From Chloroflexota bacterium (GTDB lineage Bacteria; Chloroflexota; Anaerolineae; UBA2200), in the NCBI GenBank assembly GCA_030607875.1, contig JAUWJD010000026.1:1-48974 (forward strand): a stretch of 48,974 nucleotides of DNA. The letters are read 5' to 3'. Numbering within the stretch: position 1 is the first letter of the stretch; the number at the start of each line of letters is the position of its first letter. The notes under the pieces are model-generated. The model was given only the letters and a program-made list of their open reading frames with translations. It was not told where the DNA came from and made no database searches. This document shows positions 1 to 8,978 of this stretch, piece by piece. A program made the position numbers and the translations under genes.

Positions 1-1415
1 CCAGCCAGATCGAAGGCGGCGCCAGCCTCGACGTGACCATTGTCAACACTGTGAACAACGCTGAAGGCAAGATCGACTTTGCGGCAGGCACCTTCGGTGA
101 TGCGCCGAGTGGCACCTTTGTGCTGGCCACGGTTCGCTTCAAGGCGCTGTGGGGGACTGGAGGAGGCAGCACGCCGCTCTCCTTTGTTAGCCGGCAGGGA
201 AATCCAACTGATGTGACCTATGGGGGTGGGTCAGTGCTATCTGGTGTGTCAGGCGGCAGCGTGACCATCAGCGGCGCAACGCCTGCTCCCACTCCGACCC
301 GAACTGCTACGGCGACACCCACGCGCACCCTGACCAATACACCAACCGGCACACCGACGCTGACCCGTACGCCAACCAGCACGCCGCTAGGCGTACGGGA
401 AACGCTCGAGTTCCAGAAGGGGCTGCATCCCGGTCCGGCCTACTCTGGCGTAGAGGACACGTTCCTGAATCTCTGGGCTGAGGATGTGGTTCACGGTGGG
501 GAGGTGTACATGGTGCTGCGCAGCGACGGTGCCAAGCGTTCACTGATCAAGTTCGATCTTTCGGAGCATATTCCCTTGGGCTCCCCTGTCACTCAGGCCA
601 CGCTGTATTTGTGGATGTATGACAGCTCGAACGACAACCCCATCAATACAGACGTCTTTCGGGTGAACCGCTATTGGGAGGAGAGGACTGCTACCTGGAA
701 CTATCCCTGGAGCGTTGTCGGTTGTGATGGCGTACCTGCGGACCGGGAAGAGACAAGTGCCGCAGTTAGCAGGCTGAGGCAGGAAGGTCAATGGGTATGG
801 TGGGATGTCACTGCTCCGGTACAAGGCTGGGTCTCGGGGGTACGCTCGAATGAAGGCCTGCTGCTGATTGTTTCACCGGGGCAGCAACATCGATCAGTTT
901 ACTTCCGTTCCTCCAATTGGCACAATTGGGATCAGCGTCCCAAATTGTTGGTGGAATTCTACAGGCTGCCACCTACCCCCACACCAACCCAGACTGCGAC
1001 TCCCACTGTATCACCCACACCCACAGAGACATCCATACCTACACCGACGCCTACGGTCACACCAGTGCCTGGCAGGATCGAGGGCCAGGTGTGGGATGAC
1101 GTGAATGGCAATGGGCTCATCGATGCCGGGGAGGCTGGCCTGGCTGGAGCCACCATCCGCCTGTATGATCATGGGCACCTGGACCCGGATCCTCCGCTCC
1201 GTCCGCCCGTAGTCACAGGTCCCAATGGCACTTTTCACTTTGACGGCGTGCCTCCTGGCCGGTACGTACTGGTTGAGACGAACCCGCCCGGATACCTCTC
1301 CAGCACCAGTGATGTGCTGAGCATTCTGGTCACTGGCGGGGTCACATCCTACGGCAACTTTGGGGATCAGAGGATATCCGCCCTTCTGCCCATTGTGATC
1401 GTTCACAGGCGTTAG
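1..1415 (+). CDS. Secreted modular protein, 5'-truncated by window edge (cohesin-like, DNRLRE, SdrD-B-like)
   Basis: The frame is open from base 3, so the true start lies outside the window and the GTG at 33 is not convincing. Visible modules in order: the C-terminal part of a cohesin-like beta domain (about the first 80 residues, with FVLATVRFKAL), a Thr/Pro linker, a DNRLRE-type beta domain (about 120-310, with RSLIKFDLSEHIP and a WNYPW core), a second Thr/Pro linker, and an SdrD B-like/SpaA-like domain (VWDDVNGNGLIDAGEAGLAG, then GRYVLVETNPPGY). It ends in SALLPIVIVHRR, a hydrophobic tail with an LPxV core. The modules suggest an exported surface or extracellular structural protein. No enzyme domain is seen. 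The next gene repeats the DNRLRE-linker-SdrB order, so the two are probably paralogues. Function is inferred only from domains. Confidence 0.8.
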   Translation, partial: SQIEGGASLDVTIVNTVNNAEGKIDFAAGTFGDAPSGTFVLATVRFKALWGTGGGSTPLSFVSRQGNPTDVTYGGGSVLSGVSGGSVTISGATPAPTPTRTATATPTRTLTNTPTGTPTLTRTPTSTPLGVRETLEFQKGLHPGPAYSGVEDTFLNLWAEDVVHGGEVYMVLRSDGAKRSLIKFDLSEHIPLGSPVTQATLYLWMYDSSNDNPINTDVFRVNRYWEERTATWNYPWSVVGCDGVPADREETSAAVSRLRQEGQWVWWDVTAPVQGWVSGVRSNEGLLLIVSPGQQHRSVYFRSSNWHNWDQRPKLLVEFYRLPPTPTPTQTATPTVSPTPTETSIPTPTPTVTPVPGRIEGQVWDDVNGNGLIDAGEAGLAGATIRLYDHGHLDPDPPLRPPVVTGPNGTFHFDGVPPGRYVLVETNPPGYLSSTSDVLSILVTGGVTSYGNFGDQRISALLPIVIVHRR

Positions 1416-1464
1416 GCTGGCACAGACGTGTTCAGGCTTCCAATTGCTTTGAGGTAGGTGCAAG

Positions 1465-3942
1465 ATGCGAAAACTGGCGTTTATGATCGCGCTGGTCTTG
1501 GTGTCCGGCATTGCATTGCTTGTCTTCCTGGCAATGCCTGGTTCGGCTCAAGACGATCTGGCTGTCATGCCTGCACTGCCAGCACGCAGCGATACCCGGT
1601 CGGATGTGCGGCTCCGTGTTTCGCTGGATACCACGCTCGTTTTTCAGCAGGGCACCTCTCCGACTGTCTCCTACGATGGGATAACTGATACCGACATCTT
1701 CAATCAGCAGCCGGCGGGAAATGTGGGGCGTGCCAGTCTCTTGTACCTACGCCATGACGGCTGGCGGCGCATACTGCTGCGTTTTGAGCTTTCGGATCAT
1801 ATCCCCAGGAATGCCGTGGTCACTGCTGCCAGGCTGGAACTCCACACTTTCCAGAGAACGACCTCTGACCAAACCGACGTAGGGCTCTACCAGGTCCTGA
1901 GGCCCTGGGCGGAGGATGGCGCTTCCTGGAACAATACCACAGGTAATGACCCGTGGCAGGTGGCCGGGTGTGATGGAGCCAGCGACCGGGTGTTCGAATA
2001 TGCTGCCCTGACCACGCTTCGCTACGGGAATACGTGGTACGCCTGGAATGGGGCGCAAGTGACCGACCTAGTGCAGCAATGGATCACGGATCCGTCCAGC
2101 AACCATGGACTGATACTCATTGGCCTCTCGCCCCATGACCGACAGACATGGAGCTTGCACTCGTCGCAGCATGGCACTATTCCTGACCACCAGGCCAGAC
2201 GCCCCAAGCTAACAGTATTTTACTATCTACCCCCCCCTACGCCCTCCAAGACGCCTTCGCCCACACCGACACACACGCGCACACCTACCCGTTCGCCCAC
2301 GCCAACTGAGGTTCTCACCGGGGGATCCGTTGCTGGCATGGCCTGGCATGACGTGGACCAGAATGGGATGCGCGACATGGGGGAGCGGCCGATGGCGGGC
2401 GTTCCTATCGTGCTCAAGAGGTACGCGGACCAAGAGGTCGTTGGCAGGCACATTACTGCGGCCGATGGCAGCTACGAGTTCACCGCTCTGCAGCCGGACT
2501 CCTACCTGCTGACCAAAGAAGATTTTCCGGGTTATGGCTGTAGTTTCCCCCCCGGCGAGGCGTGGATCTTTCCGCTTGTGGCGGGGCAGCGCCTCATGGA
2601 TCTTGATTTTGGCTTCTACCGGCTGCCAACTGTGACCCCGACGCAGACGCCGCAACCCACTTCTACGCGCACGCCCACGCGCACTGCCACGCCCACCATT
2701 ACTCCGACGGGCTTTGTTTCTCGGACACCGACGCGTACTGCAACTCCCACCATCACGCGGACGAGAACGCGAACACCGATGGGCATGCCAACCTGGACGC
2801 CTACTCGAACGTCGACGCGTACCGTCAGGCCTACGAGTACCCAAACGCCGACGGCAACTCGTACGCCGGTGTCCTCTCCTACAGCGACTCTTACATCCAC
2901 GCCAGTAATGACTCCGACGCCAACGGCCACGACGGGGCCATCGCCGACCCCGACAGCTACGCCAGCGGGGACCCTAGATGATCCGATTCCTGTTGTCTGC
3001 GAGCACTCTTACAGTGGTAATACGATCGGCTATGCGGCTGACATTCAGGATTATGGTGGATGTTCCAGTGGGCTGGTCGGGCCAGAGGTCGCCTATGTGC
3101 TGCAGGTCACCTACCCAATGAGTCTTCTGAGCATCTCCTTGGATACTGCGGCCGATCTGACCCTTTTCGTGCTAGCCAGTCCTGATCCAGGAGATTGCCG
3201 GAGCTGGGGAGGAACTGTAGGCTTACCAAATGTCGATCCGGGAACCTATTATATCGTGGTGGATGGCTTTGGGGTGGGTGCTTACAGCATAGAGATCCGC
3301 TGCTTCCCGCCGCCACAAGACACACCCACGCCTACGATCACCCTCACCGCCACTATGACGGTAGGCCCTTCTCCTACACCGACCAACACGCGGACGCCAG
3401 GTGGCCCGTCCATCCTCTACCTGCCGGTGGTCAGGCGCAGATATCCCATCGAGTTCTTCGCCAACTGTGGATCAGATGCGGCTTATGTGGATTCCTTCGG
3501 CAGACATTGGTCGTCAGACAGGGAGTATTCTGCAGGCAATTGGGGCTATGTGGGCGGTACACTGGTGTGGTCCACCCAGAGAGCCATCCAGGGCACGAAC
3601 GACGATGCACTATACCAGACTCAGCGCTATGGAGGGCCTGGCTCCTTTATCTATCGCTTTGATGTGCCACACGGAACATACGAAGTGGAACTACACTTTG
3701 CTGAGATCTACTCTGAGGTTGAAAAGGCTGGCCAACGTTTCTTTGATGTTCGCATAGAAGGACAGACCGTGCTTGACGCCCTGGATGTTTTTGAGCTCAC
3801 AGGGGGCGGATTCCACGCGCTGATCAGAAGCTTTACATTGGAGGTCAGCGATGGACAGCTTGACATCGTCTTCGTTCGCGACTGGACTCCTGACAACCAC
3901 GCTCCAATCATCAACGCGCTGCGCGTGACCAAGGTTGATTAG
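1465..3942 (+). CDS. Secreted modular protein with DNRLRE, SdrD-B-like, PPC-like and malectin domains
   Basis: 825 residues. An N-terminal signal peptide is clear (MRKLAFMIALVL..., predicted cut after PGSAQ). Modules: DNRLRE-type domain (about 50-260, RRILLRFELSDHIPRNA), Thr/Pro linker, SdrD B-like domain (about 285-390, MAWHDVDQNGMRDMGERPM), a very long Thr/Pro/Arg linker (about 395-500), a pre-peptidase C-terminal-like beta domain (about 505-620, with GTYYIVVDGFG), another linker, an ILYLPVVRRR motif, and a C-terminal malectin-like carbohydrate-binding domain (about 655-825, FANCGSDAAYVDSFG and ELHFAEIY). The product is expected outside the cell and may bind glycans through the malectin module. 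It follows the first gene by 49 bp on the same strand, so co-transcription is likely. The LPxV motif is C-terminal in the neighbour but internal here, as if the malectin module had been added behind it. Confidence 0.85.
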   Translation: MRKLAFMIALVLVSGIALLVFLAMPGSAQDDLAVMPALPARSDTRSDVRLRVSLDTTLVFQQGTSPTVSYDGITDTDIFNQQPAGNVGRASLLYLRHDGWRRILLRFELSDHIPRNAVVTAARLELHTFQRTTSDQTDVGLYQVLRPWAEDGASWNNTTGNDPWQVAGCDGASDRVFEYAALTTLRYGNTWYAWNGAQVTDLVQQWITDPSSNHGLILIGLSPHDRQTWSLHSSQHGTIPDHQARRPKLTVFYYLPPPTPSKTPSPTPTHTRTPTRSPTPTEVLTGGSVAGMAWHDVDQNGMRDMGERPMAGVPIVLKRYADQEVVGRHITAADGSYEFTALQPDSYLLTKEDFPGYGCSFPPGEAWIFPLVAGQRLMDLDFGFYRLPTVTPTQTPQPTSTRTPTRTATPTITPTGFVSRTPTRTATPTITRTRTRTPMGMPTWTPTRTSTRTVRPTSTQTPTATRTPVSSPTATLTSTPVMTPTPTATTGPSPTPTATPAGTLDDPIPVVCEHSYSGNTIGYAADIQDYGGCSSGLVGPEVAYVLQVTYPMSLLSISLDTAADLTLFVLASPDPGDCRSWGGTVGLPNVDPGTYYIVVDGFGVGAYSIEIRCFPPPQDTPTPTITLTATMTVGPSPTPTNTRTPGGPSILYLPVVRRRYPIEFFANCGSDAAYVDSFGRHWSSDREYSAGNWGYVGGTLVWSTQRAIQGTNDDALYQTQRYGGPGSFIYRFDVPHGTYEVELHFAEIYSEVEKAGQRFFDVRIEGQTVLDALDVFELTGGGFHALIRSFTLEVSDGQLDIVFVRDWTPDNHAPIINALRVTKVD

Positions 3943-3957
3943 CGCATGCCAGACAGA

Positions 3958-6900
3958 TCAGCTCTGGCGCTTCAGGCTTACCAGGGTATAGTCGTCGAAC
4001 TGAGGTTGGTCACCTACAAAGTCCGACACGGCGGCGTGGATGTGCTTCACAATCTCGCTGCTAGGCCTGTCGTGTTTGCTGGCAATGGCTTGCAGCAGCC
4101 GCTCCTCGCCAAACTCTTCCTCTTTGTCGTTGATAGGCTCGGTTACCCCATCGGTATACAGAATCAGGATGTCTCCCGGTTCGATGGTGACCTGGCGTTC
4201 CTGCAGCGTAATGTCCTCAATCACTCCTAGTACGATACCCTTTGCAGTCAGGGTTGTCGCTTGGAGTTCGGTGTTCCGGCTTGCTGTCTGCCGAGGTCGG
4301 TCGTCAGCCAAGTCCCGCCCCGCCTCACCGGTGGCGGGGCACCGCCACAAAATTGGCGGATTATGGCCTGCATTGGCGTAGGTCAAGCGACCAGTCCGCC
4401 AGTTCAACACGCCGTAGAACAGCGTCAGGAACATGTCGGTGCGCGTTTCGGTCAAGATCCAGGCATTTACGCGCTGCAGGGCCTCCGCTGGCGATAGTGT
4501 TCCGGCTGCGCTGACTCGTACCAGCGTACTGGACAGGCTCATGAACAATGCGGCAGGCATCCCTTTGTCTGAGACATCAGCGATCACCAGCCCAAGATGC
4601 TCTTTGTCGAGCGGGATGAAATCGTAGAAATCCCCGCCCACACCTCTCGCAGCGTGCCAATCGGCGGCGATCTCCCACCCTGGCAAGAATGGGCACTCCC
4701 CCGGCAAGAAACTGATCTGGATCTCACGAGCCAGGCGTAGCTCCTGAGCAACACGTTCCTGCTCCAATGTCGCCTGGTAGAGATGCGCATTCTCGACAGC
4801 AGTTGCTGTTTGGAGTGCAATCCCTTCAATGATGTTGATGTTACGCGCAGAAAAGTGCCGGGGGCCTTGGGTGTAGTCGACAAGCAGGGCGCCGAGCATT
4901 TCGCCTTTGCTTATCATGGGCACGGCCAGCAGGGACTTGAGGTCAAAGGTGCGGACAAGTGTGGCCGGCAACAGGTCGCTCTCTGCTGCGTTCGCGATCG
5001 CTACATAGCCTTGCCTGCGTGTCATCTCTTGCAACAAGGGCGTAGCTTGCCCGAGGCGCAGACTGTGGAAGGCTTCCGCGAGGTCCTTGCTCAGGCCGTA
5101 GGATTCATAGGGAATCAGTTCTTCTTGCTCCGGCTCCCACAGAAAGACCATACAACGATCTACTCCCACAAGGAGGGGAGTCAGTCGCGCTATTTTGGCC
5201 AGGTTCTCATGCAGGTCAGTGGACGAAACGAATGTTTGCGCCACCTGCAACAGAGCGGTAGACACCCAGGCTTCTTCGCGCTGTGCGATGTGCAACCTGG
5301 CATTGGCAACAGCCATCGCGACCTGATCAGCGATTCCTGTGAGGATGGCCTGTTTTCTTTCGGAGAAGAGGGTCTGCGGATCGACATAGTCCACCAGCAT
5401 AACACCATGCATCTCAGCCTGAGCGCGAAGAGGCAGGGCGAGCAGACTTCCGATGCTGAACTCTTCGACCCAGTTGAGTGGTATGAGGTGCGTGTCGGCC
5501 CGGCTATCGACCAGGACAGGATTTTGGTGGGCCACTAGCTGATCCAGAAGAGGTACATCCCCCGACTGGAAGCGCATCGAGTCGAAGAGCGGCATTTCCT
5601 CCTGGCTCAGTGAGTAGCCCTTGGCAGAGACGAATTCCTGTGCCTCGTCTTCCCACAAGAGTATGCTGCAGCGGTCAACACCTACCAGCATCGGAGTGAT
5701 ACGCACAGCCGTCTCCAGGATGTCATCCAGGTTGTCCAGGCTGCTGACTGCCCCCGCTACCTGCAGCAAGGCTGTGGAGGTCCAGGCTTCCTCCTGCCTG
5801 GCCGCGTACAACCTGGCATCTTCCACTGCAATGGCAACTTGATCAGCAAGCGTCCGCAAGACGAACAGGTCGTCCCGGCCAAAGGCGTCTGTCTCATTGC
5901 GCTGCACGTCCAACACGCCAACAATGCGCTTCTCCACCTTGAGCGGAACCGCCAGTTCGGAACGTGTATCCATGAGAATATCCGCAAAGCAGTACCGTGA
6001 CTCCTCGGCAACGTCGTTTGCCACGATGGGATCACCGAACTGCGCCCCCCACCCTATGATGCCTTCGCCTATTGTTACCTCAAAGCCCCGCTCTTGGATA
6101 ACCGGGCTGGTACTGGCTCTGAAGGTTACCTGCTCCGCTTCCGTACCAACAGTAAAAATGGCCACGTGGTCATAGTGAAAGGTCTCCTGGATCAGTTGCA
6201 CTACGTAAGCAAACAGCTTGTCGAGTTCCAGGATTGCTGCGACACGCCGACTCACCTGGCTAATGGCGTCCAGTTGCTTTGAACGGCGCTGTTCTGCTTC
6301 ATAGACTCGGGCATTGGCAATGGCCATTGCCGCCTGATTGGCCATGGCGGACAGGGCATTGACTTCGTCCTGCCCGAAAGCATCTGCCTCATAGCTCTGC
6401 AGCGAGAGCACCCCGTGCAGTTCCTGACCGGCCAGTAGAGGGACCATCATCAATGACTGCGGAAGTTCTCCAGTCACGTGGGGTTCAAAGGGCAGTCCGT
6501 CTTTGGTCACATTGTTGCTGAGGAAGGCCTGAGGTGTGCTTGCCATCCATTTCATTGTTTCGGTCATGGGCACTTTCTGCGGGGGCTGGCGCTGTCCGCG
6601 TTCTACGTGGATTACCACATCCACCCAGGTCTGTTCTGGATCGACCAATTCCAGGATAAAGACGGGCGCGTCCATGAGCCTTTGGGAGTATGTGTAGAGC
6701 AGCTCGTATAACTGGTTTGCATCCAGCTGCGCTTTGACCAGAGCACGTCCAAAGTCGCTCATCACATCTAGTTCAGCCAGTCGTTCCTCTAGGCGGTTCC
6801 AAACCTGAGTCAGTCGTTGCAGCAGCGCTCCCGAGGCCACAAGTGCCAGAGCCAACAGCACGAAGACAGGCTCACCCATGCCAACGTACGCCAGGGCAAT

Positions 6901-7515
6901 GACAATGGAAAACGGCAGGGGAAATAGCTCGACCAGGACCGAAGACGTCAGAGTGTTGCGCAGGGAATCAAGCAGCTCTGACCATCCAGCACGCAGGAAA
7001 GTCCGGAAGCCCCAGGCAATGTGATCCAGGATGAACCAAAGGATGAGCGTAGTCAGAAGCGGGATTGACATCTGCCACGTCACCACGGTGGGGGCAATGA
7101 TTCCACCCTGACGTACATAGACTTGGCCACAGACCAAAGCCATCAATGCCTTGAGGCCACTGCAGAAGGTGGGGTGCTCCCCCATGAACCTCCAGGAGAA
7201 CAAGCGGTGCCTCAGGGCGCGCAACTGCAAGTAGACAAACCCGCTCAGCACTGCTACCCAGGCGCCAATCGTTGGGCCAAAGGCAAAGATGGCCGCAAGG
7301 TCTACGATACCGACGAGGCTGTGCGTGACATCACGGGCTACGTGGAAGCCGAAGCGCTTGATAATCAACGACAGCCCCGTAAACGCCAGCAGGGGCACGA
7401 GGTTGCCGCGCAAAGCGTCCCATTCTGTCACGCGGAGGAGCAGCCACCAGCCAGCCAAGCCTACGCCCAGGCTGTAGAGCGTGGTCAGGCGAGCACGCCA
7501 TGTGTCATTGATCAT
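3958..7515 (-). CDS. Membrane-anchored multi-GAF SpoIIE-type serine phosphatase (RsbU-like)
   Basis: 1185 residues. The first ~230 residues hold several hydrophobic segments, so the protein is membrane-anchored. Four GAF-like sensor domains follow (roughly 245-400, 420-570, 580-740 and 750-920); the last two are similar to each other (GVDRCSILLWE / GVDRCMVFLWE). The C-terminal ~245 residues are a SpoIIE/PP2C phosphatase with metal-binding motifs GGDFYDF, IADVSDKGMPAAL and ILYTDGVTEP. Family knowledge: such enzymes dephosphorylate a phospho-STAS anti-anti-sigma factor in response to a signal. The ATG overlaps the stop of the upstream STAS gene as ATGA, consistent with translational coupling and a shared pathway. 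The ligand of the GAF domains cannot be told from sequence. A linker near 1085-1110 in the phosphatase (RDLADDRPRQTASRN) looks like a lineage-specific insertion. Confidence 0.92.
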   Translation of the reverse strand: MINDTWRARLTTLYSLGVGLAGWWLLLRVTEWDALRGNLVPLLAFTGLSLIIKRFGFHVARDVTHSLVGIVDLAAIFAFGPTIGAWVAVLSGFVYLQLRALRHRLFSWRFMGEHPTFCSGLKALMALVCGQVYVRQGGIIAPTVVTWQMSIPLLTTLILWFILDHIAWGFRTFLRAGWSELLDSLRNTLTSSVLVELFPLPFSIVIALAYVGMGEPVFVLLALALVASGALLQRLTQVWNRLEERLAELDVMSDFGRALVKAQLDANQLYELLYTYSQRLMDAPVFILELVDPEQTWVDVVIHVERGQRQPPQKVPMTETMKWMASTPQAFLSNNVTKDGLPFEPHVTGELPQSLMMVPLLAGQELHGVLSLQSYEADAFGQDEVNALSAMANQAAMAIANARVYEAEQRRSKQLDAISQVSRRVAAILELDKLFAYVVQLIQETFHYDHVAIFTVGTEAEQVTFRASTSPVIQERGFEVTIGEGIIGWGAQFGDPIVANDVAEESRYCFADILMDTRSELAVPLKVEKRIVGVLDVQRNETDAFGRDDLFVLRTLADQVAIAVEDARLYAARQEEAWTSTALLQVAGAVSSLDNLDDILETAVRITPMLVGVDRCSILLWEDEAQEFVSAKGYSLSQEEMPLFDSMRFQSGDVPLLDQLVAHQNPVLVDSRADTHLIPLNWVEEFSIGSLLALPLRAQAEMHGVMLVDYVDPQTLFSERKQAILTGIADQVAMAVANARLHIAQREEAWVSTALLQVAQTFVSSTDLHENLAKIARLTPLLVGVDRCMVFLWEPEQEELIPYESYGLSKDLAEAFHSLRLGQATPLLQEMTRRQGYVAIANAAESDLLPATLVRTFDLKSLLAVPMISKGEMLGALLVDYTQGPRHFSARNINIIEGIALQTATAVENAHLYQATLEQERVAQELRLAREIQISFLPGECPFLPGWEIAADWHAARGVGGDFYDFIPLDKEHLGLVIADVSDKGMPAALFMSLSSTLVRVSAAGTLSPAEALQRVNAWILTETRTDMFLTLFYGVLNWRTGRLTYANAGHNPPILWRCPATGEAGRDLADDRPRQTASRNTELQATTLTAKGIVLGVIEDITLQERQVTIEPGDILILYTDGVTEPINDKEEEFGEERLLQAIASKHDRPSSEIVKHIHAAVSDFVGDQPQFDDYTLVSLKRQS

Positions 7516-7910
7516 CGCCTGTTCTCTCGGCCGTGTCCTGTTGTTAGCGGAGCCATGTCCGCTTTTGGTGGAGTCAGGAATGCCTGTGCTGCCAGGTTCT
7601 CGCTTGGAAAGATGTCCAAGATGGTGTCGAGCCCCGTGATGCGCAAGACCTCTGCTATCTTCTCCGTCAAAGCACAGAGTTTCAGATCACCGCTGGCCTG
7701 TCGTAGCTTGCGCGTGTGGATGAGCATGACCCGGAGGGAGCTGCTGCTGACATAGTTGGCCCGGCTGAAATTGATCACGATCTGTATCACGCCGCGTGCT
7801 TCGAGAGCTGCAAGTTCCTGCTCCAAGGCTGGAGCGGCCCGAGCATCCAGGCGTCCCTCCGGCACGAGGACAGAGATGTCAGCAGAGAGATCAGAGGGCC
7901 TGCTTTCCAC
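7512..7910 (-). CDS. STAS-domain anti-sigma factor antagonist
   Basis: 132 residues, one STAS domain covering about residues 8-110 (GRLDARAAPALEQELAAL, then NYVSSSSLRVML). The Ser cluster in YVSSSS sits where SpoIIAA/RsbV-type proteins carry the phosphorylated Ser, so regulation by kinase and phosphatase is plausible. The start is a GTG at 7910, inside the last 20 bp of the HATPase gene, with an AGAGG ribosome site seven bases upstream. Its stop overlaps the phosphatase start by 4 bp. Position between a HATPase and a SpoIIE phosphatase makes it the natural shared substrate of both; that pairing is inferred from order, not shown. Confidence 0.9.
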   Translation of the reverse strand: MESRPSDLSADISVLVPEGRLDARAAPALEQELAALEARGVIQIVINFSRANYVSSSSLRVMLIHTRKLRQASGDLKLCALTEKIAEVLRITGLDTILDIFPSENLAAQAFLTPPKADMAPLTTGHGRENRR

Positions 7911-8358
7911 GGTGCAACCTCTTTTTCATGATCAGGGTGTTGCCCTGCACGGCATCGAACTGGAACTCGACCGAGTCCATCAATTCCTCCATGAGGTAGA
8001 GTCCCAACGCCCCTTCTCCGCGCTTTTCGAGCGGGGCAGTGATGTCCGGGCGGGGTACAGTCTGTGGATCGAAGGCTCGCCCGTGGTCGTGAATCGTCAC
8101 TACCAGGTCATCATCGAGTATCTGGCACGTAAGACGCACCATTCCGTTTGACTTTCCACAGTATGCGTGCTCCATAACGTTGACACAGGCCTCGTCTACG
8201 GCCATCTGCACAGCAAAGGTCACGTCATCGTCCAGACCGAACTCCTTGGCGACTGAGGCAACAAAATCACCAATGACGGTCAGGTTCTCCATCTTGGTGC
8301 TTACACACAATTCGAGTTTCGGTGTCACAGTTCTATCTTTGTGGTTCACTTCCGGCAA
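7891..8358 (-). CDS. Anti-sigma-type serine kinase / HATPase_c domain protein (RsbW-like)
   Basis: 155 residues, almost entirely a GHKL ATPase fold. The N-box is DEACVNVMEHAY, the G1-like box is HDHGRAFDP and the G2-like box is GALGLYLMEELMD. In the RsbW/SpoIIAB family these bind ATP, and the protein phosphorylates a STAS partner while holding a sigma factor or another target. No sigma factor gene is in the window, so the target is unknown. The start is uncertain: TTG at 8358 is the longest choice, GTG at 8349 and GTG at 8328 are alternatives, and none has a strong ribosome site. It overlaps the following STAS gene by 20 bp. Confidence 0.9.
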   Translation of the reverse strand: MPEVNHKDRTVTPKLELCVSTKMENLTVIGDFVASVAKEFGLDDDVTFAVQMAVDEACVNVMEHAYCGKSNGMVRLTCQILDDDLVVTIHDHGRAFDPQTVPRPDITAPLEKRGEGALGLYLMEELMDSVEFQFDAVQGNTLIMKKRLHRGKQAL

Positions 8359-8552
8359 CGTTCAGATTCCTGGTGGCAAGCGGCCCTGGCCCGTTATGGT
8401 TGAGCGCAGCTCGCTTATCCCGCCAAGCGGCGTGCGTATCCTCCCGAGTGTCCGATCAGACACATGGTTGGACAGTATACTGACAAGAAACAAGGCCGCC
8501 ACAGCAACCGAGTTGCGAGGCGGTCTTGTGATTGGCAGGGGTGTGTTTTGGT

Positions 8553-8888
8553 CTAGAAACTGCCTACGGCATCCACGGTGTTGTCATAGATCTTGAACAG
8601 GGGAGTCAGACCTGCCATATCAAGCACCCCGGAGATTCGTGGAGGCACGTTGCACAGCCGCAAGTCCCCTCGATTCCAACGCCTTGTCTGCTTCAGAGTG
8701 CTGATCAGAGCTCGCAAGCCACGGCTGCTGATATACTCCAGGTCTTGCATGTCTACGATGATGCGAAAGCGTTGGGCTTCCATAAGGACCGAGAATGCCC
8801 CTTCCAGATCAGCCGCGATGTTGCTATCAATGCGACCACCGAGTTCGACGAGATCAACGCGCTTGAATTGCCTCGTATTGATCACCAT
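8553..8888 (-). CDS. Second STAS-domain protein, first gene of the partner-switching set
   Basis: 111 residues with the start chosen here: ATG at 8888 has GGAGG five bases upstream, and a TATAAT box at 8930-8935 lies upstream of it. The longer frame starting at 8927 would begin about at the transcription start and lacks a ribosome site. The domain runs from VINTRQFKRVDLVELGGRID to FKIYDNTVDA. The usual phospho-acceptor region reads EYISSRGLRAL, so a Ser is present (SSRG). It is followed by 194 bp before the HATPase gene, more loosely spaced than the other genes of the set. Two STAS proteins around one HATPase suggest two inputs or targets; which one the phosphatase acts on is unknown. Confidence 0.88.
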   Translation of the reverse strand: MVINTRQFKRVDLVELGGRIDSNIAADLEGAFSVLMEAQRFRIIVDMQDLEYISSRGLRALISTLKQTRRWNRGDLRLCNVPPRISGVLDMAGLTPLFKIYDNTVDAVGSF

Positions 8889-8929
8889 GAGAACCTCCTT
8901 GTTTGGCCTTGGCAGTGTCCTTTTCAATG

Positions 8930-8959
8930 ATTATAACACATTGTGGGCAAAACGGGTAA
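8930..8959 (-). promoter_or_regulatory. Candidate sigma-70-type promoter for the STAS gene
   Basis: A perfect TATAAT on the minus strand (8930-8935) lies about 40 bp before the ATG at 8888. The best -35 candidate with 18-bp spacing is TTACCC, which is weak. Confidence 0.45.
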
Positions 8960-8978
8960 TACACAACAGGTAGCGACA

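Noticed and set aside
2616..2930. Minus-strand frame rich in VGV/VRVGV repeats opposite the Thr/Pro linker
   Set aside because: It is the reverse reading of low-complexity Thr/Pro codons and has no ribosome site; similar shadows lie opposite other linkers (959-1156, 21253-21633, 25489-25929).
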